Shown: positions 53,028-64,000 of the stretch, piece after piece | How the letters are laid out: each line of letters begins with the position of its first letter | How positions within the stretch are numbered: the first letter of the stretch is position 1 | Source: Lachnospiraceae bacterium | Lineage (GTDB): Bacteria > Bacillota > Clostridia > Lachnospirales > Lachnospiraceae | Assembly (NCBI GenBank): GCA_017437065.1 | Contig: JAFSBX010000131.1 | Coordinates: 1-64,000 of the forward strand | DNA: 64,000 nt | Direction of reading: 5' to 3' | Made by a program: the position numbers and the translations under genes | The notes under the pieces: generated by a model | Told to the model about the DNA's origin: nothing | Database searches by the model: none | What the model saw: the letters and a program-made list of their open reading frames with translations, nothing else

Positions 53028-53729
53028 GTGCGGGAAAGAGGGCAGCTGATTGTAAAAATAAGTGTATTGGTATTATGTATTATTTCAGTGGTATATGCAG
53101 GAAAGGAAATGATATGGAAAGCGGGTTCGGATAGTGTGAAGGAAACGAGGGAGAAGTATTGCGTAGTAATTGATGCAGGTCATGGCGGTTTTGACCCGGG
53201 AAAAGTCGGAGTTAATGGTGCACTGGAAAAGGATATTAATCTGGCAATTGCGAAGAAAGTGAAACAGTTTTTGGAAGCGGAAGATGTTGAAGTTATCATG
53301 ACAAGGGAAACGGAAGCAGGACTATATGAGGAGACTGATTCCAATAAAAAAGTGCAGGATATGAAAAAGCGAATTACAATTATCGAAGAAACAGTGCCGG
53401 ATGTTACGGTTAGTATCCATCAGAACAGTTATCATGAAGAATACGTGCATGGTGCGCAGGTATTTTATTATACAGGCAGTGCGGAGGGGGAACAGTTTGC
53501 GAAGATTTTGCAAAACAGATTGATAGAGGGAGTGGATAAAGATAATACCCGCGTGGAAAAGGCGAATAACAGTTATTACCTGTTGAAAAAGACATCTACG
53601 CCGATTGTGATTGTGGAATGTGGGTTTTTGTCTAACAGGGAAGAAGCAGATGCACTGGCAAATGAACTGTATCAGGAAAAGCTGGCTTGGGCGATTCACT
53701 TGGGTATATTGCAATATTTAAATCAGTAA
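53028..53729 (+). CDS. cwlD: N-acetylmuramoyl-L-alanine amidase (CwlD-like)
   Basis: 233 aa. An N-terminal signal anchor (IVKISVLVLCIISVVYAGK) then an Amidase_3 domain with VVIDAGHGGFDPG (zinc His), KDINLAIAKK, SIHQNSYHE (second His) and IVIVECGFLSNREEAD (catalytic Glu). Length and layout match CwlD, which trims peptide stems to make muramic-lactam in spore cortex. GTG start behind AGAGG. Together with the GH18 and SleB-like genes it suggests a sporulation-capable organism. Confidence 0.88.
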   Translation: MRERGQLIVKISVLVLCIISVVYAGKEMIWKAGSDSVKETREKYCVVIDAGHGGFDPGKVGVNGALEKDINLAIAKKVKQFLEAEDVEVIMTRETEAGLYEETDSNKKVQDMKKRITIIEETVPDVTVSIHQNSYHEEYVHGAQVFYYTGSAEGEQFAKILQNRLIEGVDKDNTRVEKANNSYYLLKKTSTPIVIVECGFLSNREEADALANELYQEKLAWAIHLGILQYLNQ

Positions 53730-53867
53730 AAGAATGTTATTGAAAATGTTTGCGAAAATGTTTGTAAGTACATACTTTCCATAAAAATAGGAGTGTGTTA
53801 TACTAAGCATGCAAAATTACGTCTGCATAGGTCAAATGTAATGAAAAGAGTGAAAGAAGAACCGAAT

Positions 53868-54920
53868 ATGGAAACAAAATTTTCTGTAATAGATGAAAAA
53901 AATATAGATAAAGAGGCAATTGCACAGGCAGGACAGATTTTAAAGGAAGGCGGTCTTGTTGCATTTCCAACGGAAACGGTTTATGGTCTTGGTGGGGATG
54001 CGCTGAATAAGGAGTCATCAAGAAAAATTTATGCGGCCAAGGGACGTCCTTCTGATAATCCTCTGATTGTGCATATTGCAGAGCTGGATAAATTGGAAGC
54101 AATCGTACAGGAAATTCCGGAATCAGCTAAAAAACTGGCGAAAGAGTACTGGCCCGGTCCCTTGACGATGATATTGAAAAAATCGCAGTTGGTTCCAATG
54201 GAAACAACGGGAGGGCTTCAGACAGTAGCAGTCAGAATGCCGAATCATCAGGTAGCGTTGGAACTTATTAAGGCAGCAGGAGGGTATGTTGCGGCTCCCA
54301 GTGCCAATACATCGGGAAAACCAAGTCCTACGTTGGCATGTTTTGTAAAAGAAGACATGGATGGCAGAATTGACATGATTCTGGATGGTGGTCAGGTAGG
54401 AATCGGACTGGAATCTACGATTGTGGATTTGACGGAGGAAATGCCAATCATTTTAAGGCCGGGATATGTTACGAAGGAAATGTTGGAGAAGACTTTGGGC
54501 ATTCCGGTGGCATCAGATCGTACCATGATGCATGCAGACTGTAAGGAAGCTCCCAAGGCACCGGGAATGAAATACAGACATTATGCACCGAAGGGTGATT
54601 TGACGATTATAACAGGTGAAGAACAAAGTGTAGTGGAACGAATAAATTGTCTGACGAAAAGCATGCGGGAAAAAGGTGAAAAAGTAGGCATTATCGGTAC
54701 AGACGAAACAATAGCAAAGTATCACGCCGATAGTGTGAAAAGTGCCGGAAACCGTAAGGAAGAGGAAACAATAGCGAGAGAATTGTATCGTATTCTCAGG
54801 GAATTTGATGATGAAGGAATTACTGTAATTTATTCAGAAGGTTTTGCAGAAGACGGCATTGGACAGGCAATCATGAACCGGTTGTTAAAGGCAGCAGGAC
54901 ATCATGTAGAGAACGTATGA
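53868..54920 (+). CDS. Threonylcarbamoyl-AMP synthase (Sua5/YwlC type)
   Basis: About 350 aa. YrdC domain: GGLVAFPTETVYGLGGDA, then KGRPSDNPLIVHI, then SANTSGKPSPT; a C-terminal Sua5 domain follows (PGMKYRHYAPKGDLTII). It makes threonylcarbamoyl-AMP for t6A37 of tRNAs reading ANN codons. The frame opens at GTG 53793, but a TATACT promoter-like box sits in that stretch; ATG 53868 (AGAAG upstream) or ATG 53841 are the probable starts, neither with a strong ribosome site. Confidence 0.92.
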   Translation: METKFSVIDEKNIDKEAIAQAGQILKEGGLVAFPTETVYGLGGDALNKESSRKIYAAKGRPSDNPLIVHIAELDKLEAIVQEIPESAKKLAKEYWPGPLTMILKKSQLVPMETTGGLQTVAVRMPNHQVALELIKAAGGYVAAPSANTSGKPSPTLACFVKEDMDGRIDMILDGGQVGIGLESTIVDLTEEMPIILRPGYVTKEMLEKTLGIPVASDRTMMHADCKEAPKAPGMKYRHYAPKGDLTIITGEEQSVVERINCLTKSMREKGEKVGIIGTDETIAKYHADSVKSAGNRKEEETIARELYRILREFDDEGITVIYSEGFAEDGIGQAIMNRLLKAAGHHVENV

Positions 54921-55020
54921 AAAGAACCGGAGTTTGAAGAAGTAGCAACGAAATAATACAAATGTGGAAAATTGATACAAAAAAAGAGCAAAAAAAATTA
55001 AATTAATGGAGGAAAAGAAG

Positions 55021-55455
55021 ATGATAGCATTAGGATGTGACCATGGTGGTTTTGATTTAAAACAGGAGGTAATTAAGTATTTAGAGCAGAACAACATTGC
55101 TTATAAAGATTTTGGATGTATGGACAAGCAGTCCTGTGATTATCCGGAATTTGGACGTGCAGCAGCAAAGGCTGTAGCAGACGGTACATGTGAAAAAGGT
55201 ATTGTAATTTGTACAACGGGAATTGGTATTTCTATTTCCGCAAACAAAATTGCTGGGGTACGTTGTGCTCTTTGTTCGGACACACTTTCAGCAAAAATGA
55301 CAAGATTGCATAATGATGCAAATGTACTTGCGATGGGTGCAGGAATTGTAGGAACAAATCTGGCGCTTGATATTGTGGAAACTTTCCTGAATACGGAATT
55401 TTCAGGGGAAGAAAGACACCAGAGAAGAATTGATTTGATTGAGGCGGAAAACTAA
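55021..55455 (+). CDS. rpiB: Ribose-5-phosphate isomerase B
   Basis: 144 aa, the usual RpiB length. MIALGCDHGGFDLK carries the conserved Asp-His substrate site; CTTGIGISISANKI contains the catalytic Cys loop; HNDANVLAMGAG completes the family pattern. Converts ribose-5-phosphate and ribulose-5-phosphate in the pentose pathway. ATG 55021 follows GGAGG; an ATG at 55006 overlaps that site. Confidence 0.95.
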   Translation: MIALGCDHGGFDLKQEVIKYLEQNNIAYKDFGCMDKQSCDYPEFGRAAAKAVADGTCEKGIVICTTGIGISISANKIAGVRCALCSDTLSAKMTRLHNDANVLAMGAGIVGTNLALDIVETFLNTEFSGEERHQRRIDLIEAEN

Positions 55456-55483
55456 TTTTACAAAAGAAGAAGGTAGAAACGAA

Positions 55484-55969
55484 ATGATGAAAAGGCAGGA
55501 TTATATATCATGGGATGAGTATTTCATGGGAGTTTCCATGCTTTCGGGGATGCGTTCAAAGGATCCGAATACACAGGTGGGAGCATGCATTGTAAGTGAG
55601 GATAATAAAATACTTTCCATGGGGTATAACGGATTTCCTAAGGGATGTTCCGACGATGAGTTCCCATGGGCAAGAGAAGGAGAAAATCCTTTGGAGACAA
55701 AATACCCGTTTGTGACTCACAGTGAGTTGAATGCCATTTTGAATTACAGAGGTGGCAGTTTAGAGGGTGCAAAAATTTATGTTTCACTGTTCCCGTGCAA
55801 TGACTGTGCGAAAGCGATTATTCAGGCGGGAATTAAAACAGTTGTGTATGACAGTGATAAATATGCGGATTTGCCGGCGACAAAAGCATCAAAAAGAATG
55901 TTGGATGCTGCCGGTGTGAGATATTATCAGTATCAGCACACAGGAAGAAAAGTAACATTAGATATGTAG
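55484..55969 (+). CDS. Deoxycytidylate deaminase family protein
   Basis: 161 aa. The cytidine-deaminase zinc site is visible as THSELNAIL (His and catalytic Glu) and SLFPCNDCAKAI (two Cys), preceded by DPNTQVGACIV and YNGFPKGCSDDEFPW. dCMP deaminases make dUMP for thymidylate synthesis. The start codon overlaps the preceding gene region; ATG 55484 has AGAAGG upstream. Located between rpiB and the wall hydrolase. Confidence 0.92.
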   Translation: MMKRQDYISWDEYFMGVSMLSGMRSKDPNTQVGACIVSEDNKILSMGYNGFPKGCSDDEFPWAREGENPLETKYPFVTHSELNAILNYRGGSLEGAKIYVSLFPCNDCAKAIIQAGIKTVVYDSDKYADLPATKASKRMLDAAGVRYYQYQHTGRKVTLDM

Positions 55970-56031
55970 AACTGACTGCAGGATGAGTGTGGAAGAAAAC
56001 GGAAAGAGAAAGGCAGGTGAAGTAGGTGAGC

Positions 56032-57183
56032 ATGAAAAACAGACAGAAAATTTCGGTAATATTGGTAATAGTGTTGCTGCTTGCTGCGGTTCCACTTACT
56101 TCTTATGCCACTACAACGCAGGAAAAATTAAATCAGGCGGAGCAGGAAAAAAAAGATACCGAAGAAAAGCTGGAAGACAAGCAGGAAGATATAGATGGGT
56201 TAAAGCAGGAGCAGAATACTTTAAAAGGCGAGCTGTCTAATCTGAATAATCAGCTGAGTGAGGTCAGTACGAATCTTTCGGATTTGGAAGAGGATATTTC
56301 TACAAAAGAATTGGAGATTGAAGTAACGGAACAGGCATTGGCAGAAGCTATGCAGATAGAAGAAGAACAGTATACTGCCATGAAAAAAAGAATCCAGTTT
56401 ATGTATGAACGCAGGGACTTTATGCTTATGGAAATGTTACTGGAAGCAGGAAGTTTCGGAGATTTTTTGAATTTTAACGATTATATTGAGAAACTGTCGG
56501 AATATGATAAAAAGATGCTGGATGAGTATCAGGCGACAATTGTTACGATAGAAGAAGAAGAAGCCAGATTGAGAGAAGAAAAGGCAGAACTGGAAAATCT
56601 GAAAGCACAGGCAGAGGCAGAGAAAAGTCGTGTGGCAGGATTGGTAAGTACGACATCTAACAATATTGCAGCATATTCAAATCAGATATCTGATGCGGAA
56701 GCGGAAGCATTAGCGTATGAACAGCAGATAAAAGAACAGGAAGAAAATATTGAGTATCTGAAAAAGAAGCTGGCGGAAGAAATTGCCATGTCACAGCTGG
56801 CAGCGAACTCTGCAAGACGTAATATTTCGGAGGTAACATTTGCGGATGGTGACAGATATCTGCTTGCAAACCTGATATATTGCGAAGCGGGTGGAGAGCC
56901 TTATGAAGGACAGGTTGCGGTAGGTGCTGTTGTTATCAACAGGGTACTTAGTTCAGTATATCCGGATACGGTAGTTGGTGTGATTTATCAGAATAAGCAG
57001 TTTTCGCCGGTTGCCAGTGGTCGTCTTGCACTTGCATTGGCAGAAGGAAGAGCAACGGAAAGCTGTTACAGGGCGGCGGATGAAGCTATGGCAGGAGTGA
57101 CAAACGTAGGGAATTGCGTGTATTTCAGAACGCCAATAGAAGGTCTGACAGGGATTAGAATAGGTGGACATATTTTTTACTAA
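56032..57183 (+). CDS. Coiled-coil (CwlO-like) and SleB-type cell wall hydrolase fusion
   Basis: 383 aa. Signal peptide (KISVILVIVLLLAAVPLTSY), then two long coiled coils (about 25-250, for example KLNQAEQEKKDTEEKLEDK) as in CwlO/PcsB-type hydrolases, then a SleB/Hydrolase_2 catalytic domain (YLLANLIYCEAGGEPYEGQ, GAVVINRVLSS and GVIYQNKQFSPV). The Glu in CEAGGEP is the presumed catalytic residue. Such a domain usually follows LysM or spore-cortex binding modules, so the coiled-coil pairing is less common. ATG 56032 chosen; GTG 56026 is two codons upstream. Confidence 0.88.
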   Translation: MKNRQKISVILVIVLLLAAVPLTSYATTTQEKLNQAEQEKKDTEEKLEDKQEDIDGLKQEQNTLKGELSNLNNQLSEVSTNLSDLEEDISTKELEIEVTEQALAEAMQIEEEQYTAMKKRIQFMYERRDFMLMEMLLEAGSFGDFLNFNDYIEKLSEYDKKMLDEYQATIVTIEEEEARLREEKAELENLKAQAEAEKSRVAGLVSTTSNNIAAYSNQISDAEAEALAYEQQIKEQEENIEYLKKKLAEEIAMSQLAANSARRNISEVTFADGDRYLLANLIYCEAGGEPYEGQVAVGAVVINRVLSSVYPDTVVGVIYQNKQFSPVASGRLALALAEGRATESCYRAADEAMAGVTNVGNCVYFRTPIEGLTGIRIGGHIFY

Positions 57184-57212
57184 AGTGGATAATATATAAA
57201 TTCAGATAAAAT

Positions 57213-57242
57213 AAAATGGGAGGCATTAAGCTTCCCATTTTT
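57213..57242. terminator. Bidirectional terminator overlapping the DUF402 stop
   Basis: AAAATGGGAGGC (57213-57224) pairs with GCTTCCCATTTT (57230-57241). The DUF402 stop codon lies in its loop, so the two convergent genes share one hairpin. Confidence 0.88.
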
Positions 57243-57705
57243 CAATATTTGCTTTTAAATTATCAAATTCACCGGCATAAATTAAGCCAAGTAAGTGGTT
57301 CAGACGTCTTAAGGAAAGAACAATCAGTTGTTCGGATAAATTATGCTGTTCCAGTATATCGGCAAGCTCGTCCAAATCAACGACTCTGACAAATCCGTCC
57401 GGTTCAATAATCACATCGGCAAGAAGGTCTGTGGCGGTTAAGGAATGTTCTTCTTCATTGTAATCATAGTCTACAATGTCACAATACCAGCACATCAGGG
57501 AGTTATCTTCCCGATAAAATTTACTGATTTTAAATCCTTCTTTTAGAAAAAAACAGGAATATCCGTGATGTAAATCCTTTTTCGGTTTCAGGGTATTCCA
57601 TTTGGTAATAATAAATTCCTCATTTGCGGAGAGAATAATATCATCCTTCAGCAAAACACATTCGTTAGGAATAATTCGTTTACGAAAAAGCTTTAAATTC
57701 GGCAT
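57226..57705 (-). CDS. DUF402 domain protein (possible nucleotide phosphatase)
   Basis: 159 aa with the DUF402 pattern: LMCWYCDIVDYDYN, TATDLLADVIIEPDGFVRVV and DLDELADILEQHNLS. DUF402 proteins (Ntdp and FomD relatives) hydrolyse nucleoside di- or triphosphates, using conserved Asp residues in DLLADV-like and VVDLDEL motifs. The first 16 codons of the open frame contain the GGAGG site; ATG 57705 is the likely start. Confidence 0.85.
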   Translation of the reverse strand: MPNLKLFRKRIIPNECVLLKDDIILSANEEFIITKWNTLKPKKDLHHGYSCFFLKEGFKISKFYREDNSLMCWYCDIVDYDYNEEEHSLTATDLLADVIIEPDGFVRVVDLDELADILEQHNLSEQLIVLSLRRLNHLLGLIYAGEFDNLKANIEKWEA

Positions 57706-57772
57706 AATCATCCTCCTTTTCAAAATCTTACTATTGCATGAAAGAAAAGTCAACGGAAATGTCTGATTTTAC

Positions 57773-57801
57773 TAGACAATATTGTCGAAAATAGTTATAA
57801 T
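57773..57801 (+). promoter_or_regulatory. Promoter of the atp operon with a 12-bp palindrome
   Basis: TAGACA (57773-57778), a 17-nt spacer and TATAAT (57796-57801). GACAATATTGTC (57775-57786) is a perfect palindrome overlapping the -35 box, a possible repressor or activator site. Confidence 0.65.
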
Positions 57802-57866
57802 TTACTATGTGACATCGAAGTTTTTAGGAAAATATTTACAGCAAAAAATTAGAAAGGAAACGGCAT

Positions 57867-58124
57867 GTGAAATTAAATAATTCAGTATATCAGTCATTAG
57901 CATTAATAACACAATTTTCGATAAATATGCTGGTTCCTATTTTTTTATGCTCTTTTATCGGATGGTATGCTGATGATAAATTAGGAACTTCATTTTGGTT
58001 TGTTGTGCTGTTCTTTGTGGGGGCGTTAGCGGGTTTTCGAAATGTATATATTCTGGCGAAAAAGATATACAGTCAGAAAGAAGGGAAACATGGTTATGAA
58101 AGAGAAAATCGCAGACGTAAATAA
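57867..58124 (+). CDS. atpZ: AtpZ/AtpI-like accessory membrane protein
   Basis: 85 aa with two membrane helices (FSINMLVPIFLCSFIGWYAD and FWFVVLFFVGALAGFRNVYI) and a basic tail. Its place as the first gene of the F-ATPase operon and its two-helix form identify the AtpZ group, which associates with AtpI in assembly or ion transport. GTG start with AAAGGAAACGG upstream. Its end overlaps the next gene by 29 nt. Confidence 0.82.
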   Translation: MKLNNSVYQSLALITQFSINMLVPIFLCSFIGWYADDKLGTSFWFVVLFFVGALAGFRNVYILAKKIYSQKEGKHGYERENRRRK

Positions 58125-58512
58125 AACGCTTTTAGAGTTATTAGCAGGGATTTTTATTTATGGGATAATTTGTCAGGTTGTTGGTTTTGTACTGGTTGAG
58201 GACAGATTTTCTTACAGCACCGGATTATGGATTGGGATTATCACGGCAATTGCAGCAGCCATTCATATATGGAAAAGTCTTGACCGTGCTTTGGATTTTG
58301 ACGAGGGTACGGCAGGAAAAAAGATGCAGGCACAAAGTGTGATACGTTATGTTATCATTGTGATTATTATGGGACTTACCATGATAAACGGAGTGACGAA
58401 TCCGTTAGCAGCCTTTTTAGGCATTATGGGATTGAAAGTAGCGGCATATTTACAGCCGTTTACTCATAAATTATTAATCAGATTTTTTAGAGGAAAAAAA
58501 CCTGAAAGTTAA
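58096..58512 (+). CDS. AtpI-like membrane protein of the atp operon
   Basis: 138 aa with about four membrane segments (LELLAGIFIYGIICQVVGFV, GLWIGIITAIAAAIHIW, VIRYVIIVIIMGLTMI and LAAFLGIMGLKVAAYL). AtpI-type proteins support c-ring assembly. ATG 58090 also fits but has poorer spacing from AGAAGG than 58096. Overlaps the upstream gene and is followed by atpB after 12 nt. Confidence 0.8.
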   Translation: MKEKIADVNKTLLELLAGIFIYGIICQVVGFVLVEDRFSYSTGLWIGIITAIAAAIHIWKSLDRALDFDEGTAGKKMQAQSVIRYVIIVIIMGLTMINGVTNPLAAFLGIMGLKVAAYLQPFTHKLLIRFFRGKKPES

Positions 58513-58524
58513 GGAGGTGAACGT

Positions 58525-59256
58525 ATGGAGCAGGGTATTTTGTTATCCGCCGATAATCTGGACTTTATGATTCATGGTGTCTTCTCTTATGAAATATTTG
58601 GACAGACCGTATGGATAACAACATCGCATGTTTGCATTCTTATTGTAATGCTCGTCCTGATGGGATTCGCTTTAGCGGCAAACAGGGCAATGAAACGTGC
58701 AACAGAAGTGCCCGGGACATTCCAAAATGTTGTCGAACTGATTGTGGAAATGCTTGATAATATGGCAAATGGTGTAATGGGGAAATATGCAGTGGCATTT
58801 AGGAACTACATCGGAACCATCTTTATTTTTATCCTTGTCAGCAATATATCAGGTATCTTCGGACTCAGACCGCCTACAGCGGATTACGGTACAACGCTGG
58901 CGCTTGGTCTTTTGTCCTTTACAATCATCCATTTTGTTCAGTTTAAGCACAATTCGCTGAAATCAATCTGGGTTGATATGTGTTCTCCACTGCCACCATG
59001 GTTACCGATTTGGTTTGTGATTAACCTGATTGGTGAGATTGCAGTACCGATTTCTTTATCACTGCGTTTGTTTGCAAACGTATTATCGGGAACTGTTATG
59101 ATGGCATTAGTCTACGGATTATTAGGATGGGTGGCAACTATCTGGCCGGCAGCACTCCATGTGTATTTTGATTTGTTCTCAGGAGCAATTCAGACCTATG
59201 TATTCTGTATGTTAACAATGACGTATATTAAAAATGCGTATCCGGCAGAATCTTAA
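58525..59256 (+). CDS. atpB: F0F1 ATP synthase subunit a
   Basis: 243 aa with five to six membrane helices. The conserved Arg is in PISLSLRLFANVLSGTVMM, which contacts the c-ring and drives ion passage. FILVSNISGIFGLRPPTADY and the SGAIQTYVFCMLTMTYI end are typical. Ribosome site AAGGAGGTGA. Confidence 0.96.
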   Translation: MEQGILLSADNLDFMIHGVFSYEIFGQTVWITTSHVCILIVMLVLMGFALAANRAMKRATEVPGTFQNVVELIVEMLDNMANGVMGKYAVAFRNYIGTIFIFILVSNISGIFGLRPPTADYGTTLALGLLSFTIIHFVQFKHNSLKSIWVDMCSPLPPWLPIWFVINLIGEIAVPISLSLRLFANVLSGTVMMALVYGLLGWVATIWPAALHVYFDLFSGAIQTYVFCMLTMTYIKNAYPAES

Positions 59257-59285
59257 CAGACAATTGAATAATATTATATTTTTAG

Positions 59286-59549
<264 letters not shown>

Positions 59550-59601
59550 TTCAAAGTGCCGGTATGGCAGACGGTAATAAAGAAAAGAAAGGAGGCAGGA
59601 G

Positions 59602-60104
59602 ATGGAGAGACTTTTTAATTTGGACTTTCAGCTGATCACCGATGCTTCATTGATGATTATTGCGATATTTGTGCTGTTTTTGTTCCTGTCATATTTCTTA
59701 TTCAATCCGGCTCGTAAGATGCTGGAAAGCAGAAAAGAAAAGATTAAAAATGAACTGGATGCAGCAGAAAAAGACATGGCTGATGCCAAGGATTTAAAGC
59801 TGGAATACGAAGCAAAATTAAAAGAAATTAATAAAGAAGCCGAAGAAATTTTAAGCGATGCAAGAAAGAAAGCACTTGCAAATGCTGCTAAAATCGAAGC
59901 AGATGCAAAAGAAGAAGCAGCAAGAATTATGGAAAGAGCAAGACAGGAAGCAGAGCTTGAAAAACAGAAGGCTGCAGATGATGTTAAGAGAGAAATGGTT
60001 TCCATCGCATCGTTAATGGCAGGCAAGGTTGTCGCTGCTTCTATCGATACCACGGTGCAGGAAAGCCTGATTAACGAAACTTTGAAGGAAATAGGTGAAA
60101 GCAC

Positions 60105-60117
<13 letters not shown>
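59602..60117 (+). CDS. atpF: F0F1 ATP synthase subunit b
   Basis: 171 aa. One N-terminal membrane helix (MIIAIFVLFLFLSYFLFNPA) then a long charged coiled coil (KNELDAAEKDMADAKDLKLE) that forms the peripheral stalk. Its end overlaps the start of atpH by 13 nt. Ribosome site AAAGGAGGCAGG. Confidence 0.95.
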
Positions 60118-62181
<2,064 letters not shown>

Positions 62182-62202
62182 CAGGAAAGGTTAGGTGACA
62201 GT

Positions 62203-63063
62203 ATGGCGTCAATGCGCGATATCAAAAGACGTAAGGGTAGTATTCAAAGTACCCAGCAGATTACCAAAGCCATGAAACTTGTTTCTACTGTTAAGCTGCA
62301 GAGAGCAAAAGGACGTGCGGAGAAATCAAAATCCTATTTTGAATGCATGTATGAAACCGTAACTTCCATGCTTGCGAAGACAGGAAATCTGGAACATAAA
62401 TATTTGAAAGCAGGAGATTCCCGGAAGAAAGCAGTAATTCTGATTACTTCTAACCGAGGACTTGCAGGAGGATATAACTCCAACGTAATCAAACTGATTA
62501 CACAGGGAGATTTTAAGAAAGAAGATTTAGCTATTTATGCAGTGGGTGGTAAAGGTAGAGATACTTTGAGCCGCTACGGCTATGATGTGAAGGCAGACTA
62601 TTCCGATTGCATTGAGGAACCGGCATATGTGGATGCAATGAATATCAGCAAAGAGCTGCTTAATGGCTTTGCAGCAGGTGAATTCGGAGAGATTTATCTG
62701 GCGTATACTTCTTTTAAGAATACGGTAAGCCATGAGCCGAAGCTGTTAAAACTGTTACCCGTAGAAATAGAAGAAACGGAAGCAGAAGATGATAAAACAA
62801 GCAAGGCGCTGATGAGCTTTGAACCGGAAGATGATCAGGCACTTGACCTGATTATTCCGAAATATATAACCAGTCTGATTTTCGGAGCTATGGTAGAGTC
62901 AGCAGCAAGTGAAAACGGTGCCAGAATGCAGGCAATGGATTCAGCAACAAGCAATGCTGAAGAAATGATAGGTAATCTGACCCTTATGTACAATAGAGCA
63001 CGTCAGGGCTCTATTACACAAGAGTTGACCGAAATTATTGCAGGTGCTAATGCGATTTCGTAA
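62203..63063 (+). CDS. atpG: F0F1 ATP synthase subunit gamma
   Basis: 286 aa. Begins MASMRDIKRRKGSIQSTQQI then TKAMKLVSTVKLQ, with the ITSNRGLAGGYNSNV motif and the conserved C-terminal SENGARMQAMDSATSNAEEM. Central rotating shaft of F1. Ribosome site AAAGGTTAGGTG. Confidence 0.97.
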   Translation: MASMRDIKRRKGSIQSTQQITKAMKLVSTVKLQRAKGRAEKSKSYFECMYETVTSMLAKTGNLEHKYLKAGDSRKKAVILITSNRGLAGGYNSNVIKLITQGDFKKEDLAIYAVGGKGRDTLSRYGYDVKADYSDCIEEPAYVDAMNISKELLNGFAAGEFGEIYLAYTSFKNTVSHEPKLLKLLPVEIEETEAEDDKTSKALMSFEPEDDQALDLIIPKYITSLIFGAMVESAASENGARMQAMDSATSNAEEMIGNLTLMYNRARQGSITQELTEIIAGANAIS

Positions 63064-63104
63064 GTAAAGTACCTGAAAAACAGAGCGAAAAGATGAAAGG
63101 ATAA

Positions 63105-64000
<896 letters not shown>

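Overview
The window is a chromosomal segment of a low-GC Gram-positive bacterium, most probably a gut Lachnospiraceae (Clostridia). The reasons are the gene orders rpsF-ssb-rpsR and gdpP-rplI-dnaB, spore-cortex-type hydrolases (CwlD, SleB-like, GH18), MecA, a fermentative pyruvate formate-lyase, an F-type ATP synthase with a Na+-type c subunit, an agr-type cyclic autoinducer system, and strong Shine-Dalgarno sites throughout. No plasmid, phage integrase or transposase is visible.

Layout. 1-485: 3' end of a 23S rRNA, then tRNA-Asn, tRNA-Glu and tRNA-Cys. 543-3157: NUDIX hydrolase, membrane acyltransferase and CPBP protease. 3456-12837: a strikingly AT-rich accessory island. It holds a RiPP cluster (65-aa Gly-Gly precursor, SPASM radical SAM enzyme with N-terminal PqqD-like domain, free PqqD-like protein, B12-type radical SAM enzyme, unknown 64-aa protein, membrane-anchored C39-like protease, two-part ABC exporter) followed directly by a complete agr quorum-sensing module in the order A-C-D-B, including a 50-aa AgrD. 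13065-15487: ABC-2 exporter. 15659-22844: YdcF, sirtuin, DUF951, then the ribosomal and replication block. 23057-31589: MerR-type regulator, then a second RiPP cluster: GntR regulator, DUF4097 protein, ABC pair, class III LanKC synthetase, three precursors (two identical) and an exporter. 31649-46310: small ferredoxin, PFL activase, a 2,189-aa secreted GH16 beta-glucanase, chemoreceptor, polyprenyl-type glycosyltransferase, YdjC deacetylase, and a PFL encoded in pieces. 46723-57705: HTH plus HipA-like kinase pair, DUF1858, MecA, a probable structured ncRNA in a 643-nt gene-less gap, and cell-wall hydrolases with housekeeping genes. 57867-64000: atp operon, running off the window inside atpD.

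The two most interesting objects are the agr-linked RiPP island and the PFL locus. In the island, two different radical SAM enzymes act on a hydrophobic core with a single Cys, and the precursor cistron is bracketed by a 14-bp perfect inverted repeat. In the PFL locus the glycyl-radical domain is a separate 80-aa gene, and a 67-aa Cys-containing relative of that domain sits between it and the large subunit. The class III lanthipeptide cluster, with an exact labionin motif behind a Thr-rich beta-branched stretch, is a second natural-product lead.

All functional calls come from reading motifs and context by eye; no database search was run. Start codons were chosen from Shine-Dalgarno spacing and often differ from the longest reading frame.
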